Part shown: positions 44,213 to 57,500 of the stretch, in pieces | Position numbering within the stretch: position 1 is the stretch's first letter | Layout: every line of letters begins with the position of its first letter | Assembly (NCBI GenBank): GCA_026874595.1 | Contig: CM049316.1 | Span: 63,285,176 to 63,349,175, forward strand | Direction: 5' to 3' | Source: Sipunculus nudus | Taxonomy: Eukaryota; Annelida; Sipuncula; Golfingiida; Sipunculidae | DNA length: 64,000 nucleotides | Notes under the pieces: model-generated | Told to the model about the DNA's origin: nothing | What the model saw: the letters and a program-made list of their open reading frames with translations, nothing else | Databases searched by the model: none | Translations under genes and position numbers: made by a program

Positions 44213-45300
44213 GGAATAAGCTAGAGTTCATTAATATGTAGCAGAAATCACATAAATCTGTAAAGAAAAGATAGAAGAATTGCTAGCTTTAAAACGTTAT
44301 CTTACTTTTTTTTTATAAATTAGGTATACTTTCTTTTTGTTCTCTACTTGCATACCTGTACCTAAATTAAGACCATGCATAATCTCATTGCTATATATTG
44401 TATTTATGCGCATATATACCGGAACCGTTCCATAATCATTTACAATTAAGCAATTCGTATATATTACGTTAGGGCGCTTTACCTATATGTTTTAATCAAA
44501 CGTTGTTCATCCCACAGGCGCTTGAATTGCTATTAGTGTTAAATTAGATCCTTTTCTTGGTCATTTCCTTATAACTATTATTTATCTGACATTTTCCTGG
44601 CGTTTTTCTCACTATATGGTCCATTTCTTTATTATTTACTAAATATTTGAGAATATTAAGTATATAATAAAGAGATTGACCATATATAGTGCGAGAAACG
44701 CAGGGAAAATGAACCAGAATAGGTACACATTTAACCGAAATCTAGAGTAATAAGCCGGAATAAGCTAGAGTTCATTAATATGTAGCAGAAATCACATAAA
44801 TCTGTAAAGAAAAGATAGAAGAATTGGTAGCTTTAAAACGTTATCTTACTTTTTTTTATAAATTAGGTATACTTTCTTTTTGTTCTCTACTTGCATACCT
44901 GTACCTAAATTAAGACCATGCATAATCTCATTGCTATATATTGTATTTATGCGCATATATACCGGAACCGTTCCATAATCATTTACAATTAAGCAATTCG
45001 TATATATTACGTTAGGGCGCTTTACCTATATGTTTTAATCAAACGTTGTTCATCCCACAGGCGCTTGAATTGCTATTAGTGTTAAATTAGATCCTTTTCT
45101 TGGTCATTTCCTTATAACTATTATTTATCTGACATTTTCCTGGCGTTTTTCTAACTATATGGTCCATTTCTTTATTATTTACTAAATATTTGAGAATATT
45201 AAGTAAATAATAAAGAGATTGACCATATATAGTGCGCGAAACGCAGGGAAAATGAACCAGAATAAGAACACATTTAACCGAAATCTATACTAATAGCAAT
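44213..45300. repeat. 544-bp tandem duplication
   Basis: 44213-44756 and 44757-45300 align with a constant offset of 544. I count only about six to eight differences, for example GCTAGC/GGTAGC and CTCACT/CTAACT. It appears to be a recent segmental event; the junction lies inside the palindromic MITE below. Confidence 0.9.
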
Positions 45301-45313
45301 TCAAGCGCCTGTG
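45056..45313. mobile_element. palindromic MITE, 258 bp, perfect 25-bp TIRs
   Basis: Ends CACAGGCGCTTGAATTGCTA(TTAGT) and its exact complement (45289-45313). Long imperfect inverted arms continue towards the centre. The first duplication copy (from 44512) lacks the right TIR. Confidence 0.8.
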
Positions 45314-48300
45314 ATCATACATATGTATTATGTTTGGATGAGGATCAGAATTAGAATGCTTTCTCTGTTGAAAAACTGTGAAAATATACTTTTAATCAAG
45401 GTTAATCAATGTAACAATTAATATATATGAATTTGCACTTCGCAAAATTTAATTTCAGAAGTAAATTTCCGTATAGATCTGGTGGATGCTATAATTTTCT
45501 TTACAAAATTATCGCATCATACTGAAATAATATGTTGGAAAACAACGGATACAATAGGAAGTCATGGAGTACAGTTAATACTCAAGATGTTCAGTGGGCC
45601 TATAGTGAAAAAAAATAATAAAAAGTGTATACATTTTAATGTGACCGATGTAAGAACGCAGGCACACAAGAAGGATGCATTTTAAGTGGTTTTAAGCCTT
45701 TTAAAAAAATATCCTGTTTCAGTGATTTGAGTAGTATAAATTAATTATATATGCCTAGGAAAGTACCCAAGTATTCTTCATTTCAACTACATATATAAAA
45801 AATTTCCCCCAAAACATTTATTTATAAATATACATCACGCAACTGTAAACTATGCTCGCAAGCCTACGTTTATAATTCAAGGCCTTATAATATATATATA
45901 TATATAAAAGTCTACTTTATGTATGAACCTATACATGAAAATAAGAGAATTTTAGAATATATTAGATTATGGGTGGTCTGTTGGGTCACCATGTGAGAAA
46001 CTTATTGAACTGTACAAGTAATATGGTAAAATTATTTTACAAAGGTGTCGGGCTGCCTCCAAGATTTACGCTCAGTCAGATATCCCTGGACCCATCTGAA
46101 AAGGTTCATCTTAGTTTAAATTACGACTGAAAGGTGGCAGCACAAGGAAGAAAAGGGATGATTGGAGCACCAGATGTCGCTGTCTTATGGTCACAGTGAG
46201 AGAGTGATGCCTGTTATCCTGCATGAAATTTAATTTTATTCAAGTGAAAGGCCAAAATGGGTACATAGATAAATTAGCGCATGTCAGTCCCGGTGCTGCA
46301 AAATCGTCCTATATATAGTGTCATGGCTTGTTTTATGAAACGTACATGGCCTATTATTTTATTCGGATCAAAAGAAAAGATGAACAAAAAAAAAAAAAAA
46401 AAGAAAGAATAGGAAATTGTCACCATGAGACATGAAAATCAGTGAAAAATCCATTATTTCTTACAGACAGTAAAACAAAAACCAAGTAACACTCAGTGAA
46501 GCATATTCAAATTTATTTTTGTTGTAAAAGTCTATCAATTTCAAACAAATGCCACATTTGATGTGATTTCAATTGATTGGTAAATTCTGTGACTGATATG
46601 AAAATATTTCACAAGCATTTGGCAAGAACATAATGATGTGATACAATTGTTTACCAAGCTACATGAGTATACATATAAACGGATAAATGACTGAAGCTGA
46701 TGAAAATGCACATATGAAAGAATCTGAATCAACCCATCTGAAATACCATTTTTCTGCTACAATAACTAAAACACTGAGCAGATTCTTATTCTTAAAAAAA
46801 AAGCAGCATGCTAAAAAGCCTCTTGTAAATTGGTTTTCTATAAAACTTAAGTACATACAATGGTATCGATGTTGACTACAGAGATAAGTACAATGTACTT
46901 CAGAGGTAAGTACATCTGATTAGTTGAGCACTGTGTTTGGCAGTATACTAAGCAAAAGGATAGATAGTTCACCTACTTATCATGGAACATTCTTTAAATA
47001 TGTATATTTCAGTATCCCTAAATCATAATGACCTGCTCTTTGCTATTTTGGGTTCCAATAAACTATTATTAAAAAAAAATCCCAGGGTATTAAAATTGCT
47101 ACGATACAAGTTTTAAATATTTTCTTTTTTTTTTCTTTTATTTTTTGATGACATGTTAATTCTGTTATGCTAAATAAGTTCCCTAATTTCCAGGAGTTAA
47201 AATATGGCAACATTAAGTTTATGTATTTCCCATATAGGAAACACAGAAATTTATGCATATTACATTTATGATTTTCTATTTGAAGTATATTTGGTGACAA
47301 AAATAATTATGTGACTGCAGAACTAATTTGCATGATATAATGTCTGGATTATCTGCAAAAGTTGAGGAGAAATTGTTTGCCACACCCATGTTTCAGCATA
47401 GTCACATTTTTACACTACATACTGTATATATTACAATTACTCCACCTCTCTAAATATTCAAACACACACAGAAAAGGTAAAATTCCCTCCAATTGATAAA
47501 CTATTTGTTGTGATGCACAGCACCACCACATATTATTTAAATATACAAGGAATCAGTTGAAGTCTAAGTATATAAAATGCTTTTCAATGTACTTTATACA
47601 AACTTAATATTAAGTCTTTACACAGTCATTGCACAATTCATCACATGTATCCACTAACAATCTAATCAATCTTTAAAATTGGGTAAGCAGTTGCACTTAC
47701 ATCAGAATATGAAAAAATACACTATAAAATTTCAAATTTTACTGCATTATAAAATATGTATCCATCATTACCTGGAATGTAATTACTTTGCTATGATATG
47801 TATAAAACAAGCAATCACTGCATTCAGGAATGCTCACAATGCAGAACTACTTAACATGTAACAAGGCATCATGTTTTACCACATCTTTATCAATTTAAGA
47901 CGGCATCATGTTTTATGGCACTTCCATGATATTTATTTTGCGATTCATTTGTGCAACAGATAGCACCATCTGGTGAATGATCATAGAACAACAAATCTAA
48001 GGAACATCCTTTGGTGAATATGGAAGCCTTGGAAATTATAGATGATATTTAACTTATCTATCACCCAAATTGTCCAAAATGATAACATGTAAAGAGTAAG
48101 ATACAATTTCTGCCAATGACAGAATATTAATCCTTTCGGGTCTGCTGGAAAATTCATCTGTTACAGCTTAATCCTAAAAGACCTATACCTTTAAGATATA
48201 CAATTTTTAAAACACTCCAGTTTTTTTTCTCCACAGAGCTTTAGTGAAAATGAATCGTAAAAGAGGATATGTTTTTACCCATGTCTGTTTGTTAATCTGT

Positions 48301-49583
48301 CAGGATTACAGAAAAACTACTGAGTTAAAATGTTAGTGCAGATAAGGGTTAAGGGTGAATCCAATAGAATCATTTTTGCCTAGATGGCAAAACATAGAGG
48401 TATGTTTCCCCTGATGGTAATTCCATTTTGTAGATGTGAATGATCTGCAGAGTCAGTTACACAAGCTTAAGATATGATCTATATTAATTTTGTGGTTAGG
48501 ATATCATGATTATTGATATCTTGGCCTTATCATGCAGGACAGTTATGATTTATAATCTGTAAAAAGTGGAACAAAGAGAAAATGAAAGGGAACTTTCTTA
48601 TAGAAAAATTCATATCGGCATATATCAGAGAAAATATGTGCTTCAATATGTGATAACAAGAGAGATAATAAGGTCATGACAAATATGTCTCAGGTTGTCA
48701 GAATAAGAGAGAAATTACACTAACAATTTTAATTATAATTAAGTTTTAATTGTAAAGTAACAGGCACTGTTAAATCTGTATGATGAAACCTCAAGTTTGG
48801 TTAAATGCATTAAAACAATGATATTTTAATCTTAAACTGGAAGTTCATGGCACCAATGGTAACTGCCTAGGCTGATGAATAATGCTTTTAATGGAAAGCC
48901 TATGGAAAAAGTTAATTTGGTCTCTAGTTGGGTTAGACATACTTCTAAAGTGATGAAGGCACAAAGCATTAAGGCAAAAAATTTCTAAAGATGAATTTTA
49001 ATTTAAATCCTATAAACACAGGAATAGTTCTGATGAATAATAACTATTTTTTTGTGTTTAAAAAAATATCGACAAATGTGCATTTTCCCTTAAATTTGTA
49101 TTTATCTACTATCCATTTTAAATTAATTTCATCTTAAATGAAAGATAATGCCACCTGCTGGCCATTAACCTAACCTTAAAAATAGCCAAGACATCTCTCA
49201 GGTCAATATTGAAAGTTTTGGCTGGTTTGTAACATACTAGTATATGTATAGAAATTGAGATACACTGCACTCAGAGCTACAGAACTAGCTACACCAGTCT
49301 GAACATAGAATCAACTGGAAGTAACCTTGCAAAAAAATGCATTCAATGAAAATCATAAACCCATAAAAACAAGATCTGTATCAATATGAACAAAAAATAC
49401 ATTCCATCATTATTATAGGTAGGTAATGAAGTGATATAACTAACATATAAAGACTCGCTCATTTAATGATACATACAATACAACATGAAAATCTCTTGGA
49501 TGTACTTCTTTGGGTTTTTATGACATATGAAAAATGTATGTCATCCTTGTTTGCTAAACTAACAGCAGCCAAGGGTCCATATA

Positions 49584-49743
49584 CAGGGAAACCTCACTTC
49601 ATGGACACCTAGCTATTACAGCACCTCCATATCAGAGGTCTTCAAGGCAGTCCTGTGATTCAGCCTTCAATAAGCTCTTTAATATGTGAGGAATTCTTGT
49701 CCCATCTATTTTCATAATATATGACAGGTGTTCTTTCCGACAG

Positions 49744-49793
<50 letters not shown>

Positions 49794-49920
49794 CTGTCGG
49801 AAAAGACCACCTGTCTATCAAGACTTCCCTTGAGTGAACTTAAAGACTCATACTGGATATAATTTTCCTGCTTATAAGACCACCTCTGAATTAAGACTGC
49901 TTTTGGCCAGTCCCACTATA
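49584..49920. mobile_element. two adjacent pogo-like MITEs joined by (TA)n
   Basis: Element 1 runs from CAGGGAAACCTCACTTCATG (49584) to CCGACAGGTTTTA (about 49748). Element 2 starts TAAAACCTGTCGGAAAAGACC at about 49789 and runs to about 49920. About 20 TA units separate them (49749-49789). The facing ends form a 20-bp inverted repeat with one mismatch. Confidence 0.6.
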
Positions 49921-50833
49921 TATATATGCATTTTTCTTTGGATGTATCCAAATATCGAGCTTGTATATAAGCAACAATATGATACAGCACATTCAATCAA
50001 AGCAGCATTTGGTCCCTAACACTGATATGTTCCTGAAGAATTAACATGAGAATCAGTGGCATGATAAACATATATCACAGAACAAACATACAACTAAACA
50101 TTCAATGTGCACACACAAATCTCTACAGCTAATTTGCAAACATTTCGACCTCCAAGCTCTCTGACCTCTTGTGGGAAAGCTTATAAGCAGTATCTGATTT
50201 TGCAGATAAATTCTCCATTCAACAGATAATAATTCATTTGTGAATAAAATCCACTTTTCTATTTTTGGATACAGAAACATGTTTTGTTACAGAATTAAAG
50301 AGAATTTGGGATTAAATTTATCTGCAGCTTAACAACACTGACATAATTTTCTTCAAAAATGTCAAGTTAAATGGAATATTTCTTTGGCTGCTAAACATAA
50401 AGTCAATGTGCCGAAAGAGAAGGATGCATCAACCAATCAAAACTAAGTACACCTACTATATTCTAACTATTATGCATATGCACATATGAAACTGCCATAC
50501 GAACCATTCACTCGTACATTTAAGACACTGTAATGTGCATAAGTATGGACACATGAAATGTACAATTAATACTACTGGGTTCAAAATATAACAGATGTAA
50601 CATGAATACTGATATAGTTCTATAACATTCAACAATCTTGGGTAAAATGATTGTCAATATTACAGTCATGCCTTGTGAACTAATATGCATACTGATTCAC
50701 AAATCGTACATTTCACAACCATTTTATTATTTTATTCAAACTATTTTGGAATGTTTTTATATATATATATATTGATTGCACTTGGATCACATAAAATTGT
50801 GGTCAGTAAAGCCACTGGGTTTGTTTAATAATA

Positions 50834-50991
50834 CAGTAAAACCTAGCATAACGGCCACCTCAGATTAGCGACCACCTCAAAAATAATGACCACTTTTCAT
50901 GGTCCCAATTCTTTTTGCTCTATATATCAGACCTTGCTAGATCCCACTTTATCAAGGTCCCACTGGTGGTCGTAATTCCAAGGTTTAATGG
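50834..50991. mobile_element. pogo-like MITE, 158 bp
   Basis: Left CAGTAAAACCTAGCATAACG(GCCACC) and right (GGTGGTCG)TAATTCCAAGGTTTAATG are imperfect inverted repeats, flanked by TA. Confidence 0.6.
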
Positions 50992-51074
50992 TACATTAAT
51001 GCATAAGCCACTTTTTGAAAACAATGACACACACAGTAAATGCAAAATGCAGTTACTGCGGCATGCTATATTCA

Positions 51075-51523
51075 CTATAAGACCTGGGGTTCTTGTTTGA
51101 AGGTAGTTTGTAGCGGCACCTTAAAAGATTCACTTATGTGATGCATTGTGGGTGAAGGGACTGGAGTTCCATCATGGTGGCCGTTCAAGGTCACGATGTG
51201 CGGTTCCCCGTTAACGATTGACTGGTCCCGCGGACTAGGCGTATTGGCGGCACTCGATGAATGCTCGATCATGTGCGATCCTGTGATAGGCGTGTGTATG
51301 ACGGTCGGTGTGTCACCGTGTTGCAGTGACACTGTGGTAACTGTGTGTGTACTGATGGATCCAGGATCCAGTACGCTGCTGAGGCTGGATGGTAGGGAAT
51401 CGGAGGTCACATGATGCCCATTCGGAAGCGTTGCCTCGTGATTGGCTGCCTGCATGGACAACATGGGGTTTCCCATCATGTGCGAGTGCATTGCGCTGGA
51501 AGAGTGTAGCTCACTTGAGGCCC
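51075..51523 (-). CDS. HNF4: HNF4 terminal exon, F domain
   Basis: Acceptor GTTTTTCAG precedes 51523 and the TAG stop is at 51077-51075. About 148 residues rich in His, Ser, Thr and Pro with no fold visible. FKQEP near the end fits the hydrophobic-Lys-x-Glu SUMO consensus (inference only). Confidence 0.9.
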
Positions 51524-54500
51524 CTGAAAAACGGATTGTACACCAGCACAGGCTGGTTGAAATGAAGAATTTAGTTGGGGTGGGATGTGTGCATAAATTA
51601 TTCAGTGATAATACAACAAAACCTCACACATCCATACACCATGTAACTGATTTGGGTGTGGTCTTAGAAAAGTGTTATTTGCATATAAACTTAAATCTCT
51701 GTGTCATAGATTGCATGTCAAAATTATGGGTATACCAAGGTTTATTAAACTTGAGGTCATAAGATGAAACTGAGTATCAATTAATGGTTTATATTCATAA
51801 ACTATCACAGCTGATTACTGCCACGTTTGACATGAGATTCCTATTTATAAGTTCCACATGACCTGTTTATTGATTTATGCACAATAAATGAAACCAGAAC
51901 ATTTTTTTCGGGGGGGGGGGGGGATTTGAAATTGAGTTATCTTTCTGCATGAATAATTGCTTTTCCAAGTCGGTCTTTCTCCCTTTCTAACTTTAATTCT
52001 TTTCCCATGCACACACTTGTACCCATGATGTTAGAATGTATGAGGTTTTCTTGTATTTAAAAACAATCATTCTGATTATATGAGTAAGATTATCTGAATC
52101 TGATTGAATGAACAGTGGAGTGTCTGTCATATGTACAGCTCAAAGCACAAAACAATAACAGTTATGATCATGATTACTAGGTAAAGTAAAACAAAATCAA
52201 TGTCTCTGCCAAACTCAGATAACTGAGACACTGTCTACTGAGTGTAGTATGTAACCACATGATGAAATTTATTATATTTTTAATAAGCTTTCTCAATTTT
52301 AATTTACATCTGTCCTAAAAAATAAATGGGACCACAAAGGAGGGACTGTTCAACAAACAATCCGCACAATTATTCCAATAAATTAAAAAAGGCAATATGT
52401 TTTGCAGGGAGCACAGATATTAGTAGTATCATGCACTGATTTTCTCTTATTCCTGCAGGAATTATAAAGAATAATTTTACTTAATTTGAAGGACTGGCAC
52501 CCAACTCTTCCAGAATCACACAAATCTTTGAGTTTGTAAGCTTACAATACTAACTAAATCCTTTCAAATTATGAAATAATTCCTTTAAATAATCATTTAG
52601 AATAATTAATTTGCACTGAGCAAATCAATGATGGCTATAATATAATATAATATAATTTAATGTTAAGCAGGAGATATAAAATATTTCATGTGTTAGTTCA
52701 TATATGTTTCCACTTACTTTGTTGATTACACAAAAGATTTGGATTAACTAATAAATGATGCTAGATAAGAATCATCAAAAATGTCTTCGTTCAAAAAGCA
52801 TTACTCTATTCTTCAGCTGCAATTACTTGGCACATTGTATGCAGTATGAATTTAGAAGTATGTGAAAAAGATTTTTCTGCTCTAGTTATTTAATCATAAA
52901 CCATTTACTTGGACCACAAAATGCTATATGCAGAGAGCAGTATGAGACAAACAGTATAAATGGAATTCTCAGTATAAAGAATTGGATCTGCATACTGCAT
53001 GTCCAGTTGATCACCAGTACCCAACTGCTGTGTTTTACCATGCACCATCAAGTAAATTCTCTACATGCTTTTATACTGCATTTTGCTGCTTCAACCCACA
53101 AAAATTACATAACCCCTGCAAAGTAACTGCAGCTTTACAGATTACAGTAACCATTACAGAATTATCATTTTTTTTTGCTTCCCCTAATGCACAAGGCATT
53201 TGTTAGGGTTTGAATTAACAATTTATGAAAGGTATTTACATAAATTTATATAAAATAATTTACAAAAAATATAAAAGATATTTATATAAGAATTTATATG
53301 AGATATTTACATATAAATTAATATGAGATATTTACAAAATTTATACAAGACCTTTACATATAAATTTATAAAATGATATTTACATGTAACTTTATATGAG
53401 ATATTTACCTCCTAACAGCATCTCCTGTAGTAAGTTATCGATCTTGGCCATCCCAAAGAGTTTGGCACACTGTATCTGTTCAATCATTTGCCATGTGATG
53501 CTCTGGAGATTTGGCAGAATCAGCAGTATCTCTCCGAATCTGCCCCGCGAGTCGTACTGACGATCGTTTATGTAGTCCTCGAGGTTAATCTGTATCTGGT
53601 ATCGCATACTCTTGATTTTCTGTGAGTCGCTTATACCTTTTGCATCTGTAAAAAAAGTGATTGCATAGTACAAGTATGTTCATTAGCCCTAAAAGAATAT
53701 CCATTATACCCATTCATGCAGCCTACATAGTAAGCCTGTGAGTGAGGCTGACGAGCATTCTATAAAAAATATTGGTGTGTGAGCGAGGACACAGTTTTTT
53801 TAATAAATCATATAATTAGCTTACAATAAACAAACATGGGACTTTACCTCGGTGCGTGAACCATTTCTAATAAGTTAAAACAAGAAAATGTACAGGTAAC
53901 CACAAGCCCCACCAGGAGCTATTGTTTTTTTCTGTTTTAGTCACTAGATGACACTATTTTAGGGGCCAGGCAGTAAATCTTATGCTTGGATTTCCATGAT
54001 GAATGAGCCTGAAACCTAACAGCCAATCAGAAGGACTTTGAAAACTGGCTTCTCCTGTGACCTTGACCCAAAAGCAACATATCATATCTGGTTAGGAACT
54101 TGCCAGCATCACTTCCTAACTTTGCACCTGGATAATATGTTTCCTGTTTTTTTTTATTTGAGCAAGAAAACAAGTAAGGTGTCATAGTTAAGGGTTTTTT
54201 AGATAGGTTATGTTTGGTGATGTGGCCAAAGGAGGGACATTTAGTAATACAGACAGGGCACCACTAAGATGTATGCAGTGCTCTCCATCTCTGTAAAGAG
54301 ATGGATACTGCATCTAACACTCATGCTGATATAATAAATAATCTACATCAAATTAGGCAGCTCTTTTCAAGTAAGGGTTCTAAGCCCTGTGCCAGCACCC
54401 TGGTGGCTGTATACAGTAAAGACAGCATTTGTAAGCATTTAGTATTTGGGATGAGTTATTTTAAATTTCATTTAATATGATTACAGCATAAGAAGTGTTA

Positions 54501-57500
54501 CATGAGAGCTGGATAGCGACTCAGGATTCTCACAAAAATGAAGATTGCTTCAGAAAATGAATAAAAAACATGAATTATCTATTTTTTCTTATATCTAAAG
54601 TCACATACCTGGATCGAAGAACACAATAGCCTTCAAGCAGGCGAACTCAGAATCATCGATTTGAACTTCTCTAAGTGGACGGACTAGTTCATCCATGATT
54701 CTCGATGCTATCCTCGCAATGTCAGGGTCCTGGGTGTGACGTGGAATGATGAAGTCGTTGCCTAGCAACAGGATGTCTTTAAGTGTCAGTGAACGTCTGG
54801 ACAGACCCAGTAAAAGATGTTCCCCAGCATGTGCTCTGAGCAGCGCCACCTGTGAAAGAAAAATGGAACTATATTCTGCTAATAACTATATATTCACATT
54901 TTATGTGATAAATGTATAAGATCATTTTATCTTTATTTATTGTCTTTGATCTCTTACCATATCATATTAATGTATAAGGTTTTGATTATTTTACCTGATT
55001 GGTAAGCTCTCATGGTAACTTTATACATATTAAGTTAAGTATTCAATATTGATGTATATGGGACAACATTTATGTGAACAGTTTGTGCATTTTTTACCTA
55101 GTCATCTGATACATATAAAGTACATGAGTTTATTTTATAAGTTTTATATTATATTTTTCATATATAATATTAACATATAAAGTTTATAATGTTTTAACTG
55201 GTCATCTAACAGATAATATGATATTTATTTGTAGAATTTCACTAAGTTTTATAGTATACACTACCAAAGAATAAAGTTTATGATTATTTTATTTTTCATG
55301 GCTGTCTAAAGTAGATCAAGAATATGATTTTTGTAAAAGTTAAGAGTAAATTATAATATTTTATGCAGTTTATATTATTTTACCTGGCTAAATAATTAGT
55401 TTATAATAATAATAAAATAAGGTTTTCGCATTTACCTGGTCATCCAATACATATATATTTAATAGTATATTTATTTATAAAGGTTACAGTTTATAATATT
55501 GTTATATAAGCTGGCAGCATTATGACATATGGTAGGAAGGATGGGGAACTGTCCTTTGGCTTATATCACTTATATCACAGTACACACGTATGGATGACAA
55601 TGTTCAAAGATGAATGTGGTGATAGATACTTTATTCACAACACAGAGGCCTGGGCAAGTCTCTGCAGAGGCCCTGCAGTGCTCAGCCAGAGAGCTATTAA
55701 TCGATTACTTTGTGTACTTTTTATTCTACCTTGAAATTTGTGTATGGTATTACCTTAAATATTAACCCCAGTAAAGAGTGTGACATATACATTGGTATTC
55801 ATAATGAAACCATCAATCCACTCTTATTCAAGGTTGGATAATTGTTGGCTGCACAATGGTGTGCCTTACATTGTGTTCGTATATCTCTGACAGAACGAGA
55901 TTCTTTGTCTGTGCATACATTATCATTTTTAATCCATTATGCAAAAATGCAATCAATTTAGTCAGTTTTGAAAGAAAACAACCAATCTTGATTTAATAGA
56001 TTAATCGGCACACCACTGGTTATGTGCTCTGATTAAATTCAGAGAGAAGCCTATATATGTGTGTGACCAGATGACTAGCTGTCTGTATCAATCTATTATG
56101 AAAAGTCATTAATTGTTCAGTCTGACATGCCTGTAACCAAGCTTGTATTTGTGAAACATAAAACATTCCTTGAAATATTTCTAAATAAACAAATATGCCA
56201 TATCCTTACAGTATAATAATATAAAAGTGAGGTATAAAATTAGCGTTTAATACCTGGTCATCTAATGGTAGTTCACAGAAACTAGGGATGTACTTGGCCC
56301 ACTCCACTAGGATCAGTAACTGCTGTTTCATTGATTCACAAATGTCGTTGATGTTGGCTACCTTCTTCTGCGTGATGTCTGACGTCCCGATAGGTGTGGA
56401 GATCTGTGGGAAATCATTCTACAATTCAATACATCATGGTTCAGTAAACCTGCAAACATTACACAATCCCTTTAAACAGTTACCAAGATATGTACTGATA
56501 TTTTGTTCTATTTTGCATCAATTAACTAATGTATCCTTTGAAATACACTGAAATTATTGCTAATTGAACTTGATATATAAATCTACATTACTTATATCCC
56601 TGCTAATTTAACAGTTGTCTGCTGTACATTAATTAGTCCCATTTCTTGTAAAATAAAACAACTTTGCCAGGAGAATTTTTACATAGGTAGTCCCCAGATA
56701 GTTTGTTAAAAAGCATGTATCAAATATGTTTAAAACAGACATTCAATTAAGACAGAAAGAGAAATAATTTATTTTGCTAATGGCAGGAAATGATAACAAA
56801 TAAATGATTGATAGACTAGTTGACTGATGGACTTAACATTGATTACAGATGTACCACTGTGGTTCTAAGTACAAGGAATGGTATTGCAAAGATAGAAAGA
56901 GGAAGAAGGAACAGAAGAAGAAGAAAAGTAAACAACAGGGTTTTTAAGGTGTCGCATCATAGTATACAAAGAAAATTAGACACACACAAATACTGTTTCA
57001 TATACATACTGAAGAACCTATTTGCAACATGTAACTTATGTATTATATATTTACTCTAGCTTTTTTAAAGCTCACAAAGATACACTATCATAACTATCAG
57101 GCAAAACAAATTGGGTTCTTAGGCACTTTTTTTTCAGAAATCAGTGAGGGAGGGCAATTTGTTTTTTTTCCCCCTTTTTAATATAAATTTTCAAGAAAAA
57201 TTTCTTATGAACAAGGGACAACATGTAAATTACATTCAGTTGTTACTAAAACACATACATGCATGTGTGCAGGGCCGGTTATATTTAGCTTAACCAGCGA
57301 AAACGTGTGTAGTGTGTACACATTCATGCATGCATTTCAGTTAAAACTGCACATTATTGCCCTCAAACAACAAGTGTCCATGAAGCTGGAGCACAAATCA
57401 GAAAATTTCTTTTGAAAATCAAAATAGAAATTTTTGATGTGAGGGATAAAACTGATGCAGGCGGTGCCTGAGAACCCAACCTTTTTTTTCAGGCTTAACA

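Larger units (their letters stand above)
45314..51074. other. no coding exon recognised; part may be HNF4 3' UTR
   Basis: AT-rich sequence downstream of the HNF4 stop on the minus strand. The stretch from about 46500 to 49500 is poor in recognisable repeats, which would fit a long 3' UTR, but no transcript end can be fixed. Pogo-like MITEs occupy 49584-49920 and 50834-50991. The short open frames show no family resemblance. Confidence 0.45.

Noticed and set aside
51148-51762. Plus-strand open frames over the HNF4 last exon
   Set aside because: Antisense shadow of a recognised coding exon.
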